A stretch of 64,000 nt of DNA, taken from positions 2,418,001 through 2,482,000 of the forward strand of contig NZ_CP068159.1 in assembly GCF_016728505.1 (NCBI RefSeq), read 5' to 3'. The translations under genes and the position numbers were made by a program. Below, one piece after another: positions 9,696 through 20,925 of this stretch. The notes under the pieces were generated by a model, which saw only the letters and a list, made by a program, of their open reading frames with translations, was not told the DNA's origin and made no database searches. Positions within the stretch are counted from its first letter, which is position 1, and the number at the start of each line of letters is the position of its first letter. The stretch is from Corynebacterium riegelii. GTDB lineage: Bacteria; Actinomycetota; Actinomycetes; Mycobacteriales; Mycobacteriaceae.

Positions 9696-10331
9696 GTGAG
9701 CATTCTTGTAGACGTAGACGGCACCCTCATCGACTCTTACCCCGGCATCCGCGCGGGATTTATCAGGGGCATGGAGGCCCTCGGGTTGGAGGTGCCGGGT
9801 GAGGATTTCTTGCGCAAGATTCCGGGTCCGCCGATGCGTGATTCCTTTGCGGCCGCGGGTCTGAGCGCGGCAGAGGTTGAGCGTGCCATGCAGGCATATT
9901 CGGACTACATGTCTTCTGTTGGCTGGCGTGAGTTCACGGTCTTTCCTGGCGTGGGCGAGCTGCTCAAGGGGTGGAAGGCGCTGGGGCTGCACATCTGCAC
10001 GGCGACGAGCAAGAGCGAGCGCTTTGCCCGCCTTGCGCTGGAGGATGCCGGACTGATGCAGCACGTGGATTTCCTCGGCGCCGCTAATCATGAGGTGGGC
10101 CGCGCCACGAAGATCGAGGTGATTGAGTACGTCCTTGCGCACGCCTCCCCGTCCCACCCGCTGATGGTGGGCGACCGCATGCATGATTTCGATGGCGCGG
10201 CGCACTTCGGTTTGCCGTCGGTTGCAGTGACGTGGGGCTACGGTGATGAAGGTGAGTGGGCGCGTGCCACGTATGTGGCGCGCACACCTGAAGATTTGGA
10301 CGCGATTGTGAGGACACATGCTGCACATTGA
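9696..10331 (+). CDS. HAD-superfamily hydrolase (phosphoglycolate phosphatase-like)
   Basis: 211 aa. The start is GTG at 9696; a second GTG at 9693 is equally possible. Motif I is VDVDGTLID, motif II is CTATSKSE, and motif IV is MVGDRMHDFDGA. A helical cap lies between motifs I and II, as in the PGP/GmhB-like subfamily. The expected reaction is hydrolysis of a small phosphomonoester. Its 3' end overlaps the phosphatase gene start by 14 bp, indicating translational coupling. Confidence 0.88.
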   Translation: MSILVDVDGTLIDSYPGIRAGFIRGMEALGLEVPGEDFLRKIPGPPMRDSFAAAGLSAAEVERAMQAYSDYMSSVGWREFTVFPGVGELLKGWKALGLHICTATSKSERFARLALEDAGLMQHVDFLGAANHEVGRATKIEVIEYVLAHASPSHPLMVGDRMHDFDGAAHFGLPSVAVTWGYGDEGEWARATYVARTPEDLDAIVRTHAAH

Positions 10332-10791
10332 TTTTGTCTGCACGGGCAATATTTGCCGCTCCCCCATGGCGGAGGTGATTGTGCGCGACAAGCTGGCCGA
10401 AGCGGGTTTTGGCGAGGACGCTGTCCAAGTGACGTCCAGCGGCATTGGCAACTGGCACGTTGGCCACCAGGCGGATCACCGCGCGCTTGCAGAGCTTGCC
10501 GCCCACGGCTACAACGGTGAATCCCACCGCGCCCAACAGTTCGGCGCCGAGCAGTTCGACGCTGACCTGATCGTTGCACTGGACCACAACCATGTCTCTG
10601 AGCTGGTGGCGCGCGGCGTCCCGGAGGACAAGGTGTGCCTGCTGCGCTCCTTTGACCCGCAGGCTGACGCCGATGATCTGGGCGTGGCGGATCCCTACTA
10701 CGGCGGCCCGGAAGGTTTTGCGGTGACGCGAGAGCAGATTGAGGCCGCGGCGGACGGCATTATTGCTTGGGTGCGCGCCGCACTAAGGTAG
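10318..10791 (+). CDS. Low-molecular-weight protein tyrosine phosphatase
   Basis: 157 aa. The P-loop VCTGNICRS gives catalytic Cys8 and Arg14 (CX5R-S), and the general acid is in DPYYGG near residue 125. Length and motif spacing are standard for the family (PtpA type). It removes phosphate from tyrosine residues of proteins. It is coupled to the HAD gene upstream and followed 5 bp later by the SURF1 gene. Confidence 0.93.
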   Translation: MLHIDFVCTGNICRSPMAEVIVRDKLAEAGFGEDAVQVTSSGIGNWHVGHQADHRALAELAAHGYNGESHRAQQFGAEQFDADLIVALDHNHVSELVARGVPEDKVCLLRSFDPQADADDLGVADPYYGGPEGFAVTREQIEAAADGIIAWVRAALR

Positions 10792-10796
10792 TCACT

Positions 10797-11723
10797 GTGA
10801 AACAAACCGGTAAACCGTGGTGGAAGACGTTTTTAACGCCTGGCTGGGTACTGTCCGCCGTGCTGATCATCCTGTTTTCATACTTCGCGTTTACCACGCT
10901 CGCGCCCTGGCAGCTGGGCAAAAATGAGCGGCTTGAGCAGCGCAATGAGCACATTGTGGAGGCCTTTGACCAGGACCCGGTGCCGCTTGATACTCGCGTC
11001 AACCCGGACGGTTCGCTTCCCGATGGCGCCGATTGGTCCCGCGTTGTTGCCACGGGCCATTACGCCCAGGGTGCTGAGGTGTTGCTGCGTCTGCGCTCTG
11101 TTGATCGCGTCGCCGCATTCCAGGTGCTCACGCCATTTGAACTCAACGATGGCCGCACGGTTCTAGTCAACCGCGGTTGGGTGCCCGCCAAAGAAGCCTC
11201 ACACGTGCCACCTATTGAGCCCGCCCCGAGCGGCGAGGTGACGATCACGGGCATGCTGCTTGCAGACGAAGGCGTGCACCCCACCGAACCCAACATCATC
11301 GAAGGCCACCAGATGGTCTATTCAGTAAGCCCCGGCCAGATCGGCGAACTCACCGGCACGGACCTGATCAGCCCGTACATCCAGCTGCTCGGCGGCTCCC
11401 CCGGCGTGATCAACCCGATCCCGCTGCCCCAGCTTGAGACCGGTAACCACCTGTCCTACGGCTTGCAGTGGATCGCGTTCGGCCTGCTCGCCCCGGCTGG
11501 CCTGATCTATTTCATTGTCAGCGAGACGCGCGAGCGCCGCCGCTTCCGCGAGGAGCAGGAGGAGCTTTTGCTTAGCGACGCCACAACGCCCTCCCCCACC
11601 CCCGCCCCCAAAACTGCTACCGCTTCGGCCGCTGCTGCTGCGCCAGCTCCTGCGCCGGCGCGGAGTCGCTATGGCGGTGGGCGTCGCAACCCTTGGGCAA
11701 CTGACCGAGACGAGGAGCGCTAG
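10797..11723 (+). CDS. SURF1 family protein (cytochrome oxidase assembly)
   Basis: 308 aa; GTG start six bases after the phosphatase stop. It has one membrane segment near the N-terminus (WVLSAVLIILFSYFAFTTL) and another near residue 235 (LQWIAFGLLAPAGLIYFIV), with a large extracytoplasmic domain between. The SURF1 signature regions APWQLGK and VLVNRGWVP are present. The family helps assemble aa3-type cytochrome c oxidase. The last 60 residues are Pro/Ala/Arg-rich and probably cytoplasmic and disordered. Confidence 0.92.
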   Translation: MKQTGKPWWKTFLTPGWVLSAVLIILFSYFAFTTLAPWQLGKNERLEQRNEHIVEAFDQDPVPLDTRVNPDGSLPDGADWSRVVATGHYAQGAEVLLRLRSVDRVAAFQVLTPFELNDGRTVLVNRGWVPAKEASHVPPIEPAPSGEVTITGMLLADEGVHPTEPNIIEGHQMVYSVSPGQIGELTGTDLISPYIQLLGGSPGVINPIPLPQLETGNHLSYGLQWIAFGLLAPAGLIYFIVSETRERRRFREEQEELLLSDATTPSPTPAPKTATASAAAAAPAPAPARSRYGGGRRNPWATDRDEER

Positions 11724-11733
11724 CGGGCCTAGG

Positions 11734-12294
11734 ATGAGGGGCGTGACTGATCTTCTTCGTAATGCTTTGGCCCTGTATGCCCAGGCAGGCGTGACGCTTG
11801 CGCCTGGTGTTGAACCGGATGACGTGGAAGATGCCGTGTTGGATGAGCCCGCTAGCTTCCGCAGCTTCCCGCTGACCACGCTTGCTGGCCTGACGTGCCC
11901 GGATGGCGAGCCCCTGCTCGCTGGCACGGTGATCAGTGCTGGTCTTTCCGGTGCTGCGGACTTCACCCCCGCTATCCACCAGCTTGCGCGCGCCGCAGGC
12001 ACCACTGCTTCCGACATCGCCGTCATGCCGGATCCCGGCACGCGTGGCGCAACCGGTTCCTTGCGCGTACGTTTCGGCGATTGGGACGTGGCCGACATCA
12101 ACTACAACTTCGACGACGCCACCCGCGCTTTCGAACTCGACCTAATTTCCGCGGTGTTGCCTATGGACGCCACCGCCGCCACCTTCCCTACCCCCGACGG
12201 GCGCGACGTCACCGTGTTCCTTCCATCCAACGCCGACACGGCAGGTGTGAACGCCTTGATGGACGCGATTGAAACCGAGTTCGCCAAGGCTTAA
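11734..12294 (+). CDS. Hypothetical protein
   Basis: 186 aa from ATG 11734; GTG 11743 is an alternative. No signal peptide, membrane segment or motif that I recognise. It is acidic and contains VADINYNFDDATRAFELD, in the style of small cytoplasmic proteins. It follows SURF1 by 10 bp and could be in the same transcript. Codon use matches the core genes, so it is likely a true gene of unknown function. Confidence 0.6.
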   Translation: MRGVTDLLRNALALYAQAGVTLAPGVEPDDVEDAVLDEPASFRSFPLTTLAGLTCPDGEPLLAGTVISAGLSGAADFTPAIHQLARAAGTTASDIAVMPDPGTRGATGSLRVRFGDWDVADINYNFDDATRAFELDLISAVLPMDATAATFPTPDGRDVTVFLPSNADTAGVNALMDAIETEFAKA

Positions 12295-12347
12295 CTTCCG
12301 CTAAGCTTCTCCCTAACTTGAACACCTTTAGGGGGAAGGAAATACGT

Positions 12348-13679
12348 ATGGGGTGGGCCCAACATCTGCCAGGCTTTGAAGCGTTCGCACCACGTTTTAG
12401 CGCCGGCGGCTCGGTTGCTCTCATAGAAAGCAGTGCGGATCAGCGCAAATCCTGCCAGAAGCGGCTTAGTGATGTTGAGGATGACCTTGCCAGCGCCATG
12501 TTTGGTGGCAGCGACGGTGAGGTGTTCAACGCCATGCGCGCCCACGCGAAGCGTCTGCGGGATGCCGTGGATTCGGTTAGTGATGCCCAACAGGTACTGA
12601 GCAAGAAGATCTCCCGCTACGCCGACAAGGTAGATGGCACGCAGCGCAAGCTGGATAACCTGCGGAGCTTGGCGCACAGCATTCATTCGCGACACCGAGC
12701 TGCAGTAGACGCGTACAACCTTGCCTACCAGCTCCGCTTGGTAACGAACTCCCCTGCGACACTGCTTAACCTCAACGCTTGTGCCCAGGCGCTGTTCGGG
12801 ATCCAGAGGGAGTGGGACCAGACACTTGGCGTCGTTGAACGAACCCGCGAAAAACACGCCCACGCCGTTGATGGCATTGCAAGCGACATCAGCGCGGCCA
12901 AGGCCCCCAGCTCCCCCATCTCTTTCGAGGCACCCGGCAAGGTGACGAATTGTAAGGTTGATCAGCCTGGCGCCGAGGATGCAATCCACAAACTTGCTAC
13001 GGCCATTCACGCACTTGGCCCTGCCATAGACGCGCTTCAAGAGCTTGCCGGTGAAGACACCATTCGCGGCCAGCACATCCTCCAAGCCGTGCAGGACTTT
13101 GATGAGAAGTGGACGCCCTACCTGGTGTTAGTCCGGGGTGCCATCACGGAGTTTCAGGAAAACGCCCAGCGCTTCATAAACAATGTGCGTACGACTGACC
13201 AGGCGGCGGCCTTCGACTTTTCTTCAATGCAGCTGGATAACCCAGCAAATTTCCAAACCTTTGCAGCACGCCACGGCCAAGGCATTGCCACCAACGCATT
13301 CGTTGGCACCTTTGCACTTGGCTTCGACATGGCCGATGCTTCCCACAAGGAAAGCCTGAAGCACGCCAACCGTTTCTCCCACCTGGCGGAGGCAGACAAC
13401 CTAAGCAAATTTGTGGCACGCGGCGGCGGCGGCGCAGTCACATCCATTGGCGGTGCGTTGTTTGATTACAACGTGTCGCGTAATGAGGGCTACTCGCAGC
13501 AAACATCTGCCATTGCTGCGGGGTTGGGCGCTAGTGCAGGCATTGGCACCGGTGCTGCATTGGCACTAATCGGAGGATCAGCAGTTCTCACCCCGCCAGG
13601 GATGCTCGCGTTATTGGCAGTTGGAGCGTTCTCCTCCTATGCAGGTAACGAAATAACCAAGAAAGGCTTGGGATACTAA
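12348..13679 (+). CDS. Helical WXG/LXG-like protein with glycine-zipper C-terminus (putative toxin)
   Basis: 443 aa. The ATG is preceded by GGGGGAAGGA at 12331-12340. No classical signal peptide. Residues 1-240 are almost entirely amphipathic helix with coiled-coil character (MGWAQHLPGFEAFAP start, then repeated heptads), as in WXG100/LXG-type substrates of type VII-like secretion. The last 70 residues are Gly/Ala-rich hydrophobic helices (AAGLGASAGIGTGAALALIG), like the glycine zippers of membrane-inserting toxins. It overlaps the next membrane protein by one base (TAATG). A secreted membrane-active effector with its immunity protein is inferred; no homologue was recognised, so a structural envelope protein is also possible. 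Confidence 0.55.
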   Translation: MGWAQHLPGFEAFAPRFSAGGSVALIESSADQRKSCQKRLSDVEDDLASAMFGGSDGEVFNAMRAHAKRLRDAVDSVSDAQQVLSKKISRYADKVDGTQRKLDNLRSLAHSIHSRHRAAVDAYNLAYQLRLVTNSPATLLNLNACAQALFGIQREWDQTLGVVERTREKHAHAVDGIASDISAAKAPSSPISFEAPGKVTNCKVDQPGAEDAIHKLATAIHALGPAIDALQELAGEDTIRGQHILQAVQDFDEKWTPYLVLVRGAITEFQENAQRFINNVRTTDQAAAFDFSSMQLDNPANFQTFAARHGQGIATNAFVGTFALGFDMADASHKESLKHANRFSHLAEADNLSKFVARGGGGAVTSIGGALFDYNVSRNEGYSQQTSAIAAGLGASAGIGTGAALALIGGSAVLTPPGMLALLAVGAFSSYAGNEITKKGLGY

Positions 13680-14416
13680 TGCGTACATCACACTGGATAA
13701 AGTTGGTATTGATCTGGCTGTCTCTGCTCGTCCCAACAGTCATCGGGGTATATCTAGCGATCAGTGAGCGCAGGGACATCGGCGTTCTCGGCGTAGCGGG
13801 CGCTATTTTCCTAGGGGTCCACGTCATCATCGCGCCGTTCTTCGGCCCCGCGATCAACTCCAGCGGCAAGAAATACACACTGAAGGCGGTACAGCCAGTC
13901 CTCCACGTATCCGACAGTGGTTATCAATGGTCCGTGACAGCCCGCAACGAATGGATCCGAGCATGGTTCGCTGGCCCCCTACTTCTGGGCTTAGGGATAG
14001 TGTCTTTAACCGCGTTTCGCTCCGACACCGGACGCGGTCCCATCATGCCGTACATCGGGGGGCTGTTGATCTTCCTAGCACTGTATCTCGTAGTGAAGCT
14101 CCTAGCCACGGATGTGGCCGCTGAAATGCATGACAACGCCTTCACCTACAGCTCTCGGGGGTTCCCATTCCACCGCCAGGAGCACCGCATTTTGCGTATC
14201 GACGCCACACATTTCTGGCAGCACGACGACCCAATGCCCGTCGCCTGCTTCCTACGCCTCTACGGCAACACCGAGACAACCTCCTACTGGCGCGGCAAAC
14301 CGTACCGGACAACACGAAGCAGCAGCGTGAGAATCCCCGTTCCCTATTTCAAAAACGCGACCGTTCATCAGGTCGAGTCCATGTTCAACAGCTTCCACAC
14401 GTCACCCCGGCGCTAG
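13679..14416 (+). CDS. Four-helix membrane protein (putative immunity partner)
   Basis: 245 aa, start coupled to the stop of the preceding gene. Four membrane segments are seen: about residues 7-27, 36-55, 98-116 and 125-145. The C-terminal 95 residues are cytoplasmic, Arg/His-rich and beta-like. Nothing in it resembles a transporter or enzyme I recognise. Its one-base overlap with a protein bearing a membrane-inserting C-terminus is the only evidence for an immunity or anchoring role. Confidence 0.55.
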   Translation: MRTSHWIKLVLIWLSLLVPTVIGVYLAISERRDIGVLGVAGAIFLGVHVIIAPFFGPAINSSGKKYTLKAVQPVLHVSDSGYQWSVTARNEWIRAWFAGPLLLGLGIVSLTAFRSDTGRGPIMPYIGGLLIFLALYLVVKLLATDVAAEMHDNAFTYSSRGFPFHRQEHRILRIDATHFWQHDDPMPVACFLRLYGNTETTSYWRGKPYRTTRSSSVRIPVPYFKNATVHQVESMFNSFHTSPRR

Positions 14417-14484
14417 CCCAGAGACTGCAGGAAGCCCCCTCTATTTGGTTCTCTCGCATACCGTCTGTTAGTCTTTCCTAGCGC

Positions 14485-14560
14485 GCGCCGTTAGCTCAGC
14501 TGGAAGAGCAACTGGTTTACACCCAGTAGGTCGGCGGTTCGAGCCCGTCATGGCGCACCA
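14485..14560 (+). tRNA. tRNA-Val (TAC anticodon)
   Basis: Acceptor GCGCCGT pairs with ATGGCGC, the D stem is GCTC/GAGC, and the anticodon arm ACTGG-TTTACAC-CCAGT gives TAC. The T arm GGCGG-TTCGAGC-CCGTC has one G-U pair. CCA is encoded at 14558-14560. Confidence 0.95.
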
Positions 14561-14562
14561 CT

Positions 14563-14594
14563 TCCCCCGGTTTCAACGCCGGGGGTTTTCTTTT
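14563..14594 (+). terminator. Intrinsic terminator after tRNA-Val
   Basis: CCCCCGG (14564-14570) pairs with CCGGGGG (14579-14585) over a short TTTCAACG loop and is followed by TTTTCTTTT. Confidence 0.85.
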
Positions 14595-14635
14595 GCGCGC
14601 CCTGACGTGGGGGGCCGGGCCCCGCCCGCAAACGG

Positions 14636-16132
14636 GGGTTAAGCGACAAAATGTGTGCTTTTCTCGGCGTGTCGATTTAAGTGACAAAATGTGTGCTTTT
14701 CGGGGGTTGGAATGGGCCGGGCCCGGGGTGCTGTGCTGGGGTTATGAGCGTCCTGCCCAGCCGTGTCGGATGGCCCAGGAGGGGTTGAAGTCGGTGTCGA
14801 TGCCGGTGTCGTAGACTTTCGGCCGGCCGTCGGGTGAGTTGGCTTGGTCGCGTTCACGCATGTGTGCCTGGCGGGCGTGTGCGTAGCCTTTGCGGCCGAA
14901 GTCTTGCTCGATTGCTAGCGCCAGCGGGTCATCGTGGTGTTGGGTGTGCAGGTAGAGCCACCAGTCCATGATGATTCGTTGATGTTCGTCAAATGCGCCG
15001 CGGTGGGCTCGGGCAAGGTGTTTCAGCTGTGCGTTCACGCCGCCTTCCAGGCTGTTTGTGGTGGTCTTCAGCTCGGTTGTGGTGCGGTGTGGTGGGTTGA
15101 GCCAGACGAAGAGGTGGCCTTGTTGGTAGAGACGCTCGAACCGGCGGTAGGCTCTGCGGGCTCTGGGGTGGGTGTACCACCATTGCTGGTTGTCGCGGAT
15201 GCGTTTTGGGATCTCTTCTGGGGCGACTTGGTTGCGGTAGGTGCGGTCTTTGAGCCAGTCACCGTAGAGGTCATGGAAGCGGTTGAGGCGAAGTACCCAG
15301 GTAATTGCCTGGTCACGGGTGGTGATGTGGGTTAGCTGGTTGCCGAGGCGAAGGAGTGCTTTGTGCGCGGTGATTGTTGGTTGGCGTGTGGTGTCTTTGA
15401 TGGTGTCGCGGCGTACGTGGACGAGGCAGCGTTGGATGGAGGCGTTTGGCCAGCATTGTTTGATGGCCTTGTTTGCGCCACCGGAGCCGTCTGTGGTCAC
15501 GACTAGGGGTTCGGCGATCAGGTCGAAGAGTTTGGCGTAGTCGTAGGCGGTTTCTCGTGTGCACCAGTGCCAGGCAACGACGTGTTCGCTGGTTGCAGCG
15601 ACAAGCAGGCATTTTTTGTGGAAGTAGGTGCCGTCAATAAACAGCTGGTCGTAGACGCGGTACGGGTCTGGTTTGCATGGGACGATGATGAACCAGAAGT
15701 AGGTGAACCAGCGGATCAATGTGCGCCTGGAGACGTTGTGTGCAGCAGCCACAGCGTCGAGGGGACGCTGGCCGGTGATCCAGTCGATGAAGATGGCAAA
15801 CCGATATGCGCTGGTCTTAGCCGTGTTCGGGTTGGTGAAGGTGTGCCCGCAGTGTGTACAGCGCCATCGCTGTTTTCCGCTGGAGGTGGTGCCCATTTTC
15901 GTGGCGGTGTGCTCGCATGCCGGGCATAGGGGCCTGTTGTGTTTTCTCTTCCTGTGTTGAGTTGGCATGCAGCTGGTTTAACAGCTTGCTGTCGTAGCAC
16001 ATCCAACGCCTGAAGTGGTGGACCTTCCGGTCTATGGTCGGGAATCCCGATTCAACGAGCACTCTCCCGCCGTAGGCCCAGGCAGGCCCGGGAATCCATA
16101 TCCAAAAAAGCACACATTTTGTCGCTTAACCC
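14636..16132 (-). mobile_element. IS1249-like insertion sequence, copy 1 (1497 bp)
   Basis: Ends are defined by perfect 27-bp terminal inverted repeats beginning GGGTTAAGCGACAAAATG. An 8-bp target duplication GCAAACGG sits at 14628-14635 and 16133-16140. The left end has a second, subterminal copy of the repeat (AAGTGACAAAATGTGTGC near 14677-14701). Copy 2 at 38408-39904 has the same length and, as far as I compared, the same sequence, so spread was recent. It landed just beyond the tRNA-Val terminator. Confidence 0.95.
14742..15968 (-). CDS. IS1249-family transposase (copy 1)
   Basis: 408 aa. The N-terminus has a zinc ribbon (CPAC...CTHCGHTF) followed by a helix-turn-helix (PLDAVAAAHNVSRRTLIRW). 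The DDE-type core shows FIDGTYF, TTDGSGGANKAIKQCWP and the C-terminal TTNSLEGGVNAQLK with the last Glu. This is the layout of the IS256-related IS1249 group common in Corynebacterium. The C-terminal signature SPDGRPKVYDTGID recurs in a degraded remnant at 45.5 kb. It is intact and presumably active. Confidence 0.93.
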   Translation of the reverse strand: MPTQHRKRKHNRPLCPACEHTATKMGTTSSGKQRWRCTHCGHTFTNPNTAKTSAYRFAIFIDWITGQRPLDAVAAAHNVSRRTLIRWFTYFWFIIVPCKPDPYRVYDQLFIDGTYFHKKCLLVAATSEHVVAWHWCTRETAYDYAKLFDLIAEPLVVTTDGSGGANKAIKQCWPNASIQRCLVHVRRDTIKDTTRQPTITAHKALLRLGNQLTHITTRDQAITWVLRLNRFHDLYGDWLKDRTYRNQVAPEEIPKRIRDNQQWWYTHPRARRAYRRFERLYQQGHLFVWLNPPHRTTTELKTTTNSLEGGVNAQLKHLARAHRGAFDEHQRIIMDWWLYLHTQHHDDPLALAIEQDFGRKGYAHARQAHMRERDQANSPDGRPKVYDTGIDTDFNPSWAIRHGWAGRS

Positions 16133-16164
16133 GCAAACGGTCCGACCGCCCCGCCACACCAAAT

Positions 16165-16230
16165 GCAGCTACCTACATGCAGCTACCTGCCATTTTTTCG
16201 CTTGGTAGCCGGGTGTAGGTAGCTGCAAAC
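16165..16230. repeat. Palindromic repeat, copy 2 of 2
   Basis: GCAGCTACCTACA (16165-16177) and its exact complement TGTAGGTAGCTGC (16214-16226) flank a T-rich loop that includes GGTAGCCGGGTG, as in the copy at 6596-6666. It lies between IS1249-like copy 1 and the DUF3052 gene. Confidence 0.75.
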
Positions 16231-16290
16231 GCGGAAAAGGCGCCGCGCCGGGCGCCGCCAAACGCCCCCGCCGGCCCGCGCAGGGCGAAG

Positions 16291-16327
16291 CTGGGGCGCG
16301 TCCGCCCCAACCACGGACGCGCCCCAG
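16291..16327 (-). terminator. Terminator-like hairpin after DUF3052
   Basis: A perfect 14-bp inverted repeat CTGGGGCGCGTCCG / CGGACGCGCCCCAG begins 8 bp after the DUF3052 stop. There is no T tract, so it is either a factor-assisted terminator or a 3'-end stabiliser. Confidence 0.6.
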
Positions 16328-16334
16328 CAACCGC

Positions 16335-16745
16335 CTACTTGCGGCTGTGCGGCGAGGTCAACAGGGAACCCTGCCACTGGCCAAAACGGTCCGCCTTGGT
16401 CTGCGCCAATCCGGCGAGCTGGGCGGATTCGGAGATTTCGCCAGCTGGGATGACGCCGGGCTTGCCTGCGCCGGGGGTCATGAGCCAGATGCGCCCGCCG
16501 TCGGCAAGATTGCGAATGGCGTCTACCAGGGTGTCTACGAGATCCCCGTCCTCGGCGCGGTGCCACAGCAAAATCGTGTCGCAAAGGTCGATGGAGTCTT
16601 CATCGAGCAGTGCCTCACCAATGGCGTCTTCGAGCGCTTCGGAGATGGAAGAGTCTGCGTCTTCATCCCAGCCAAGCTCCTGCACAACCTGGCCTTTGAT
16701 TACTCCTAGGCGTGCGGCGTAATTGTCTCCCCCGGTGGCTACCAA
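16335..16745 (-). CDS. DUF3052 domain protein
   Basis: 136 aa. I choose the TTG start at 16743-16745 because AAGGAGG lies at 16755-16761, nine bases upstream. Longer in-frame extensions to 16946 add unconserved, arginine-rich sequence. The family signature is present: YAARLGVIKGQVVQELGW, DLCDTILLWHRAEDGDLVDTL, IWLMTPGAGKPGVI, and a C-terminal QWQGSLL. DUF3052 proteins sit next to aceE in corynebacteria and are divergent from it here. Function unknown. Confidence 0.9.
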   Translation of the reverse strand: MVATGGDNYAARLGVIKGQVVQELGWDEDADSSISEALEDAIGEALLDEDSIDLCDTILLWHRAEDGDLVDTLVDAIRNLADGGRIWLMTPGAGKPGVIPAGEISESAQLAGLAQTKADRFGQWQGSLLTSPHSRK

Positions 16746-16994
16746 GGTGGGCGTCCTCCTTATTTTGAATGTTTGCTTCCCATACAGCTTAGCGCCGCCC
16801 TCCACCTTTAGCCTTTGGTACAAGGTATGACTTTTCACCCCCGCCAGGCCCCCGTCACGCCCCCGCCGCGCCCCCGCGACCGCCAACAATCCAGCACGCA
16901 GCCGCCCTAACGCCACCCCACGCGTAGTCGGATGTGACTGAAACACTCTAGACTTGGCCGGAGAACGTTACCTACAACACGAAGAGGAGTGCAC

Positions 16995-19823
<2,829 letters not shown>

Positions 19824-20703
19824 CAACCACATCCAGTAGTCGCTCGATCGCCGCGGCCACCGCGCCCGGCGCATCGAGCGGCGGCATGTGGCCTGAGCCG
19901 GGCAGTACCTGCAGGTACGCAGATGGCCACATTGCCGCCAACCTGAAGGACTGCGATACGGGGGTGACGCGGTCCCTATCTCCCACCAGGATGTAGCCCG
20001 GCATACCTTCCAGCACCTCAGCCGCGCCGACTTCGGAGTGCGTCAACAGATCGTCAAAGAAGCCGCGGTAGGTGCTCAGCGGGGTGTTTTGGATCATGTC
20101 TGCGTGCAGACGAATCACGCTTAGCGGCACCGGCCTGAAGTAGAACCCCATCGCCAGCACCGGCGCAATCGTGCGCGTGATTCCGCGACGCATGCCTTCG
20201 GCAAAGTGCGGGGTAAAGCGCACAACGTATTCCAAAAGCCGTCCCAAAGGACCAGCCAGCATCTGCGGCAGGCCGTGGACGGTAAACGGCTCCACCGCCG
20301 AGGAGATCTGCACGCTACCCGCCCAATGGAAGGCGTCCGGATGCCTGCGCATCAGCGACAACGACACCGGCCCGCCCAACGAATGCCCCACCACAATCAC
20401 CGGCCCCGTCACCTGCAGGTGGGTGAGGACGTTGATGAAGTCATCGGCAGCGTCGTCAATGTTCAAAAGCTCCGGCGGGCACGGACCGGAAGCGCCGTGG
20501 CCGCGAAGGTCTACCAGTACCTGCCGCACACCCAGCGGCCGCAGGCGGTCCACTACCAGCGCGAACGATTCGGAGGCGATGTTAAACCCGTGGACGTACA
20601 GGATCGTCGGACCCGCATCAGGCCCGATGTCGTAGTAGCGCACGCGGCCAACCACACCTGTTCTGTCGGGGTTTAACATGGCATCCACCCTATTATGTAA
20701 GGC

Positions 20704-20925
20704 ATGCTTTCAGAGCTTTCGCTGCTTATTCAGGACCACTTCGACATCACCCCGGACCCCGCCGCTGCGCTTCGCGACTCGGAGCTGACCTCCCTTGACA
20801 TGATCGAGCTGGCCGTGCGTATTGAGGACCGCTTTGGCGTTCGCATCACCGAAGAGGCCTACGCGCAGTGCGAGACGCTCGAAGACCTAGCCGGCTACAT
20901 CGAGCAGCACGCTAGCGCTGGATAA
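20704..20925 (+). CDS. Acyl carrier protein-like
   Basis: 73 aa. The phosphopantetheine attachment motif is ELTSLDMIEL, with Ser30 preceded by Thr instead of the usual Asp. Helices and acidic surface match ACPs. Both neighbours are alpha/beta hydrolases, the first divergent and the second convergent with a 14-bp overlap. That suggests a small acyl-processing locus, as in actinobacterial ACP/hydrolase sets. It may be an auxiliary ACP because corynebacterial fatty acid synthesis uses FAS I. Confidence 0.9.
   Translation: MLSELSLLIQDHFDITPDPAAALRDSELTSLDMIELAVRIEDRFGVRITEEAYAQCETLEDLAGYIEQHASAG

Noticed and set aside
16183..16584. Minus frame over the DUF3052 3' end and palindromic repeat
   Set aside because: Out of frame with DUF3052, reads through a repeat, Arg-rich shadow.
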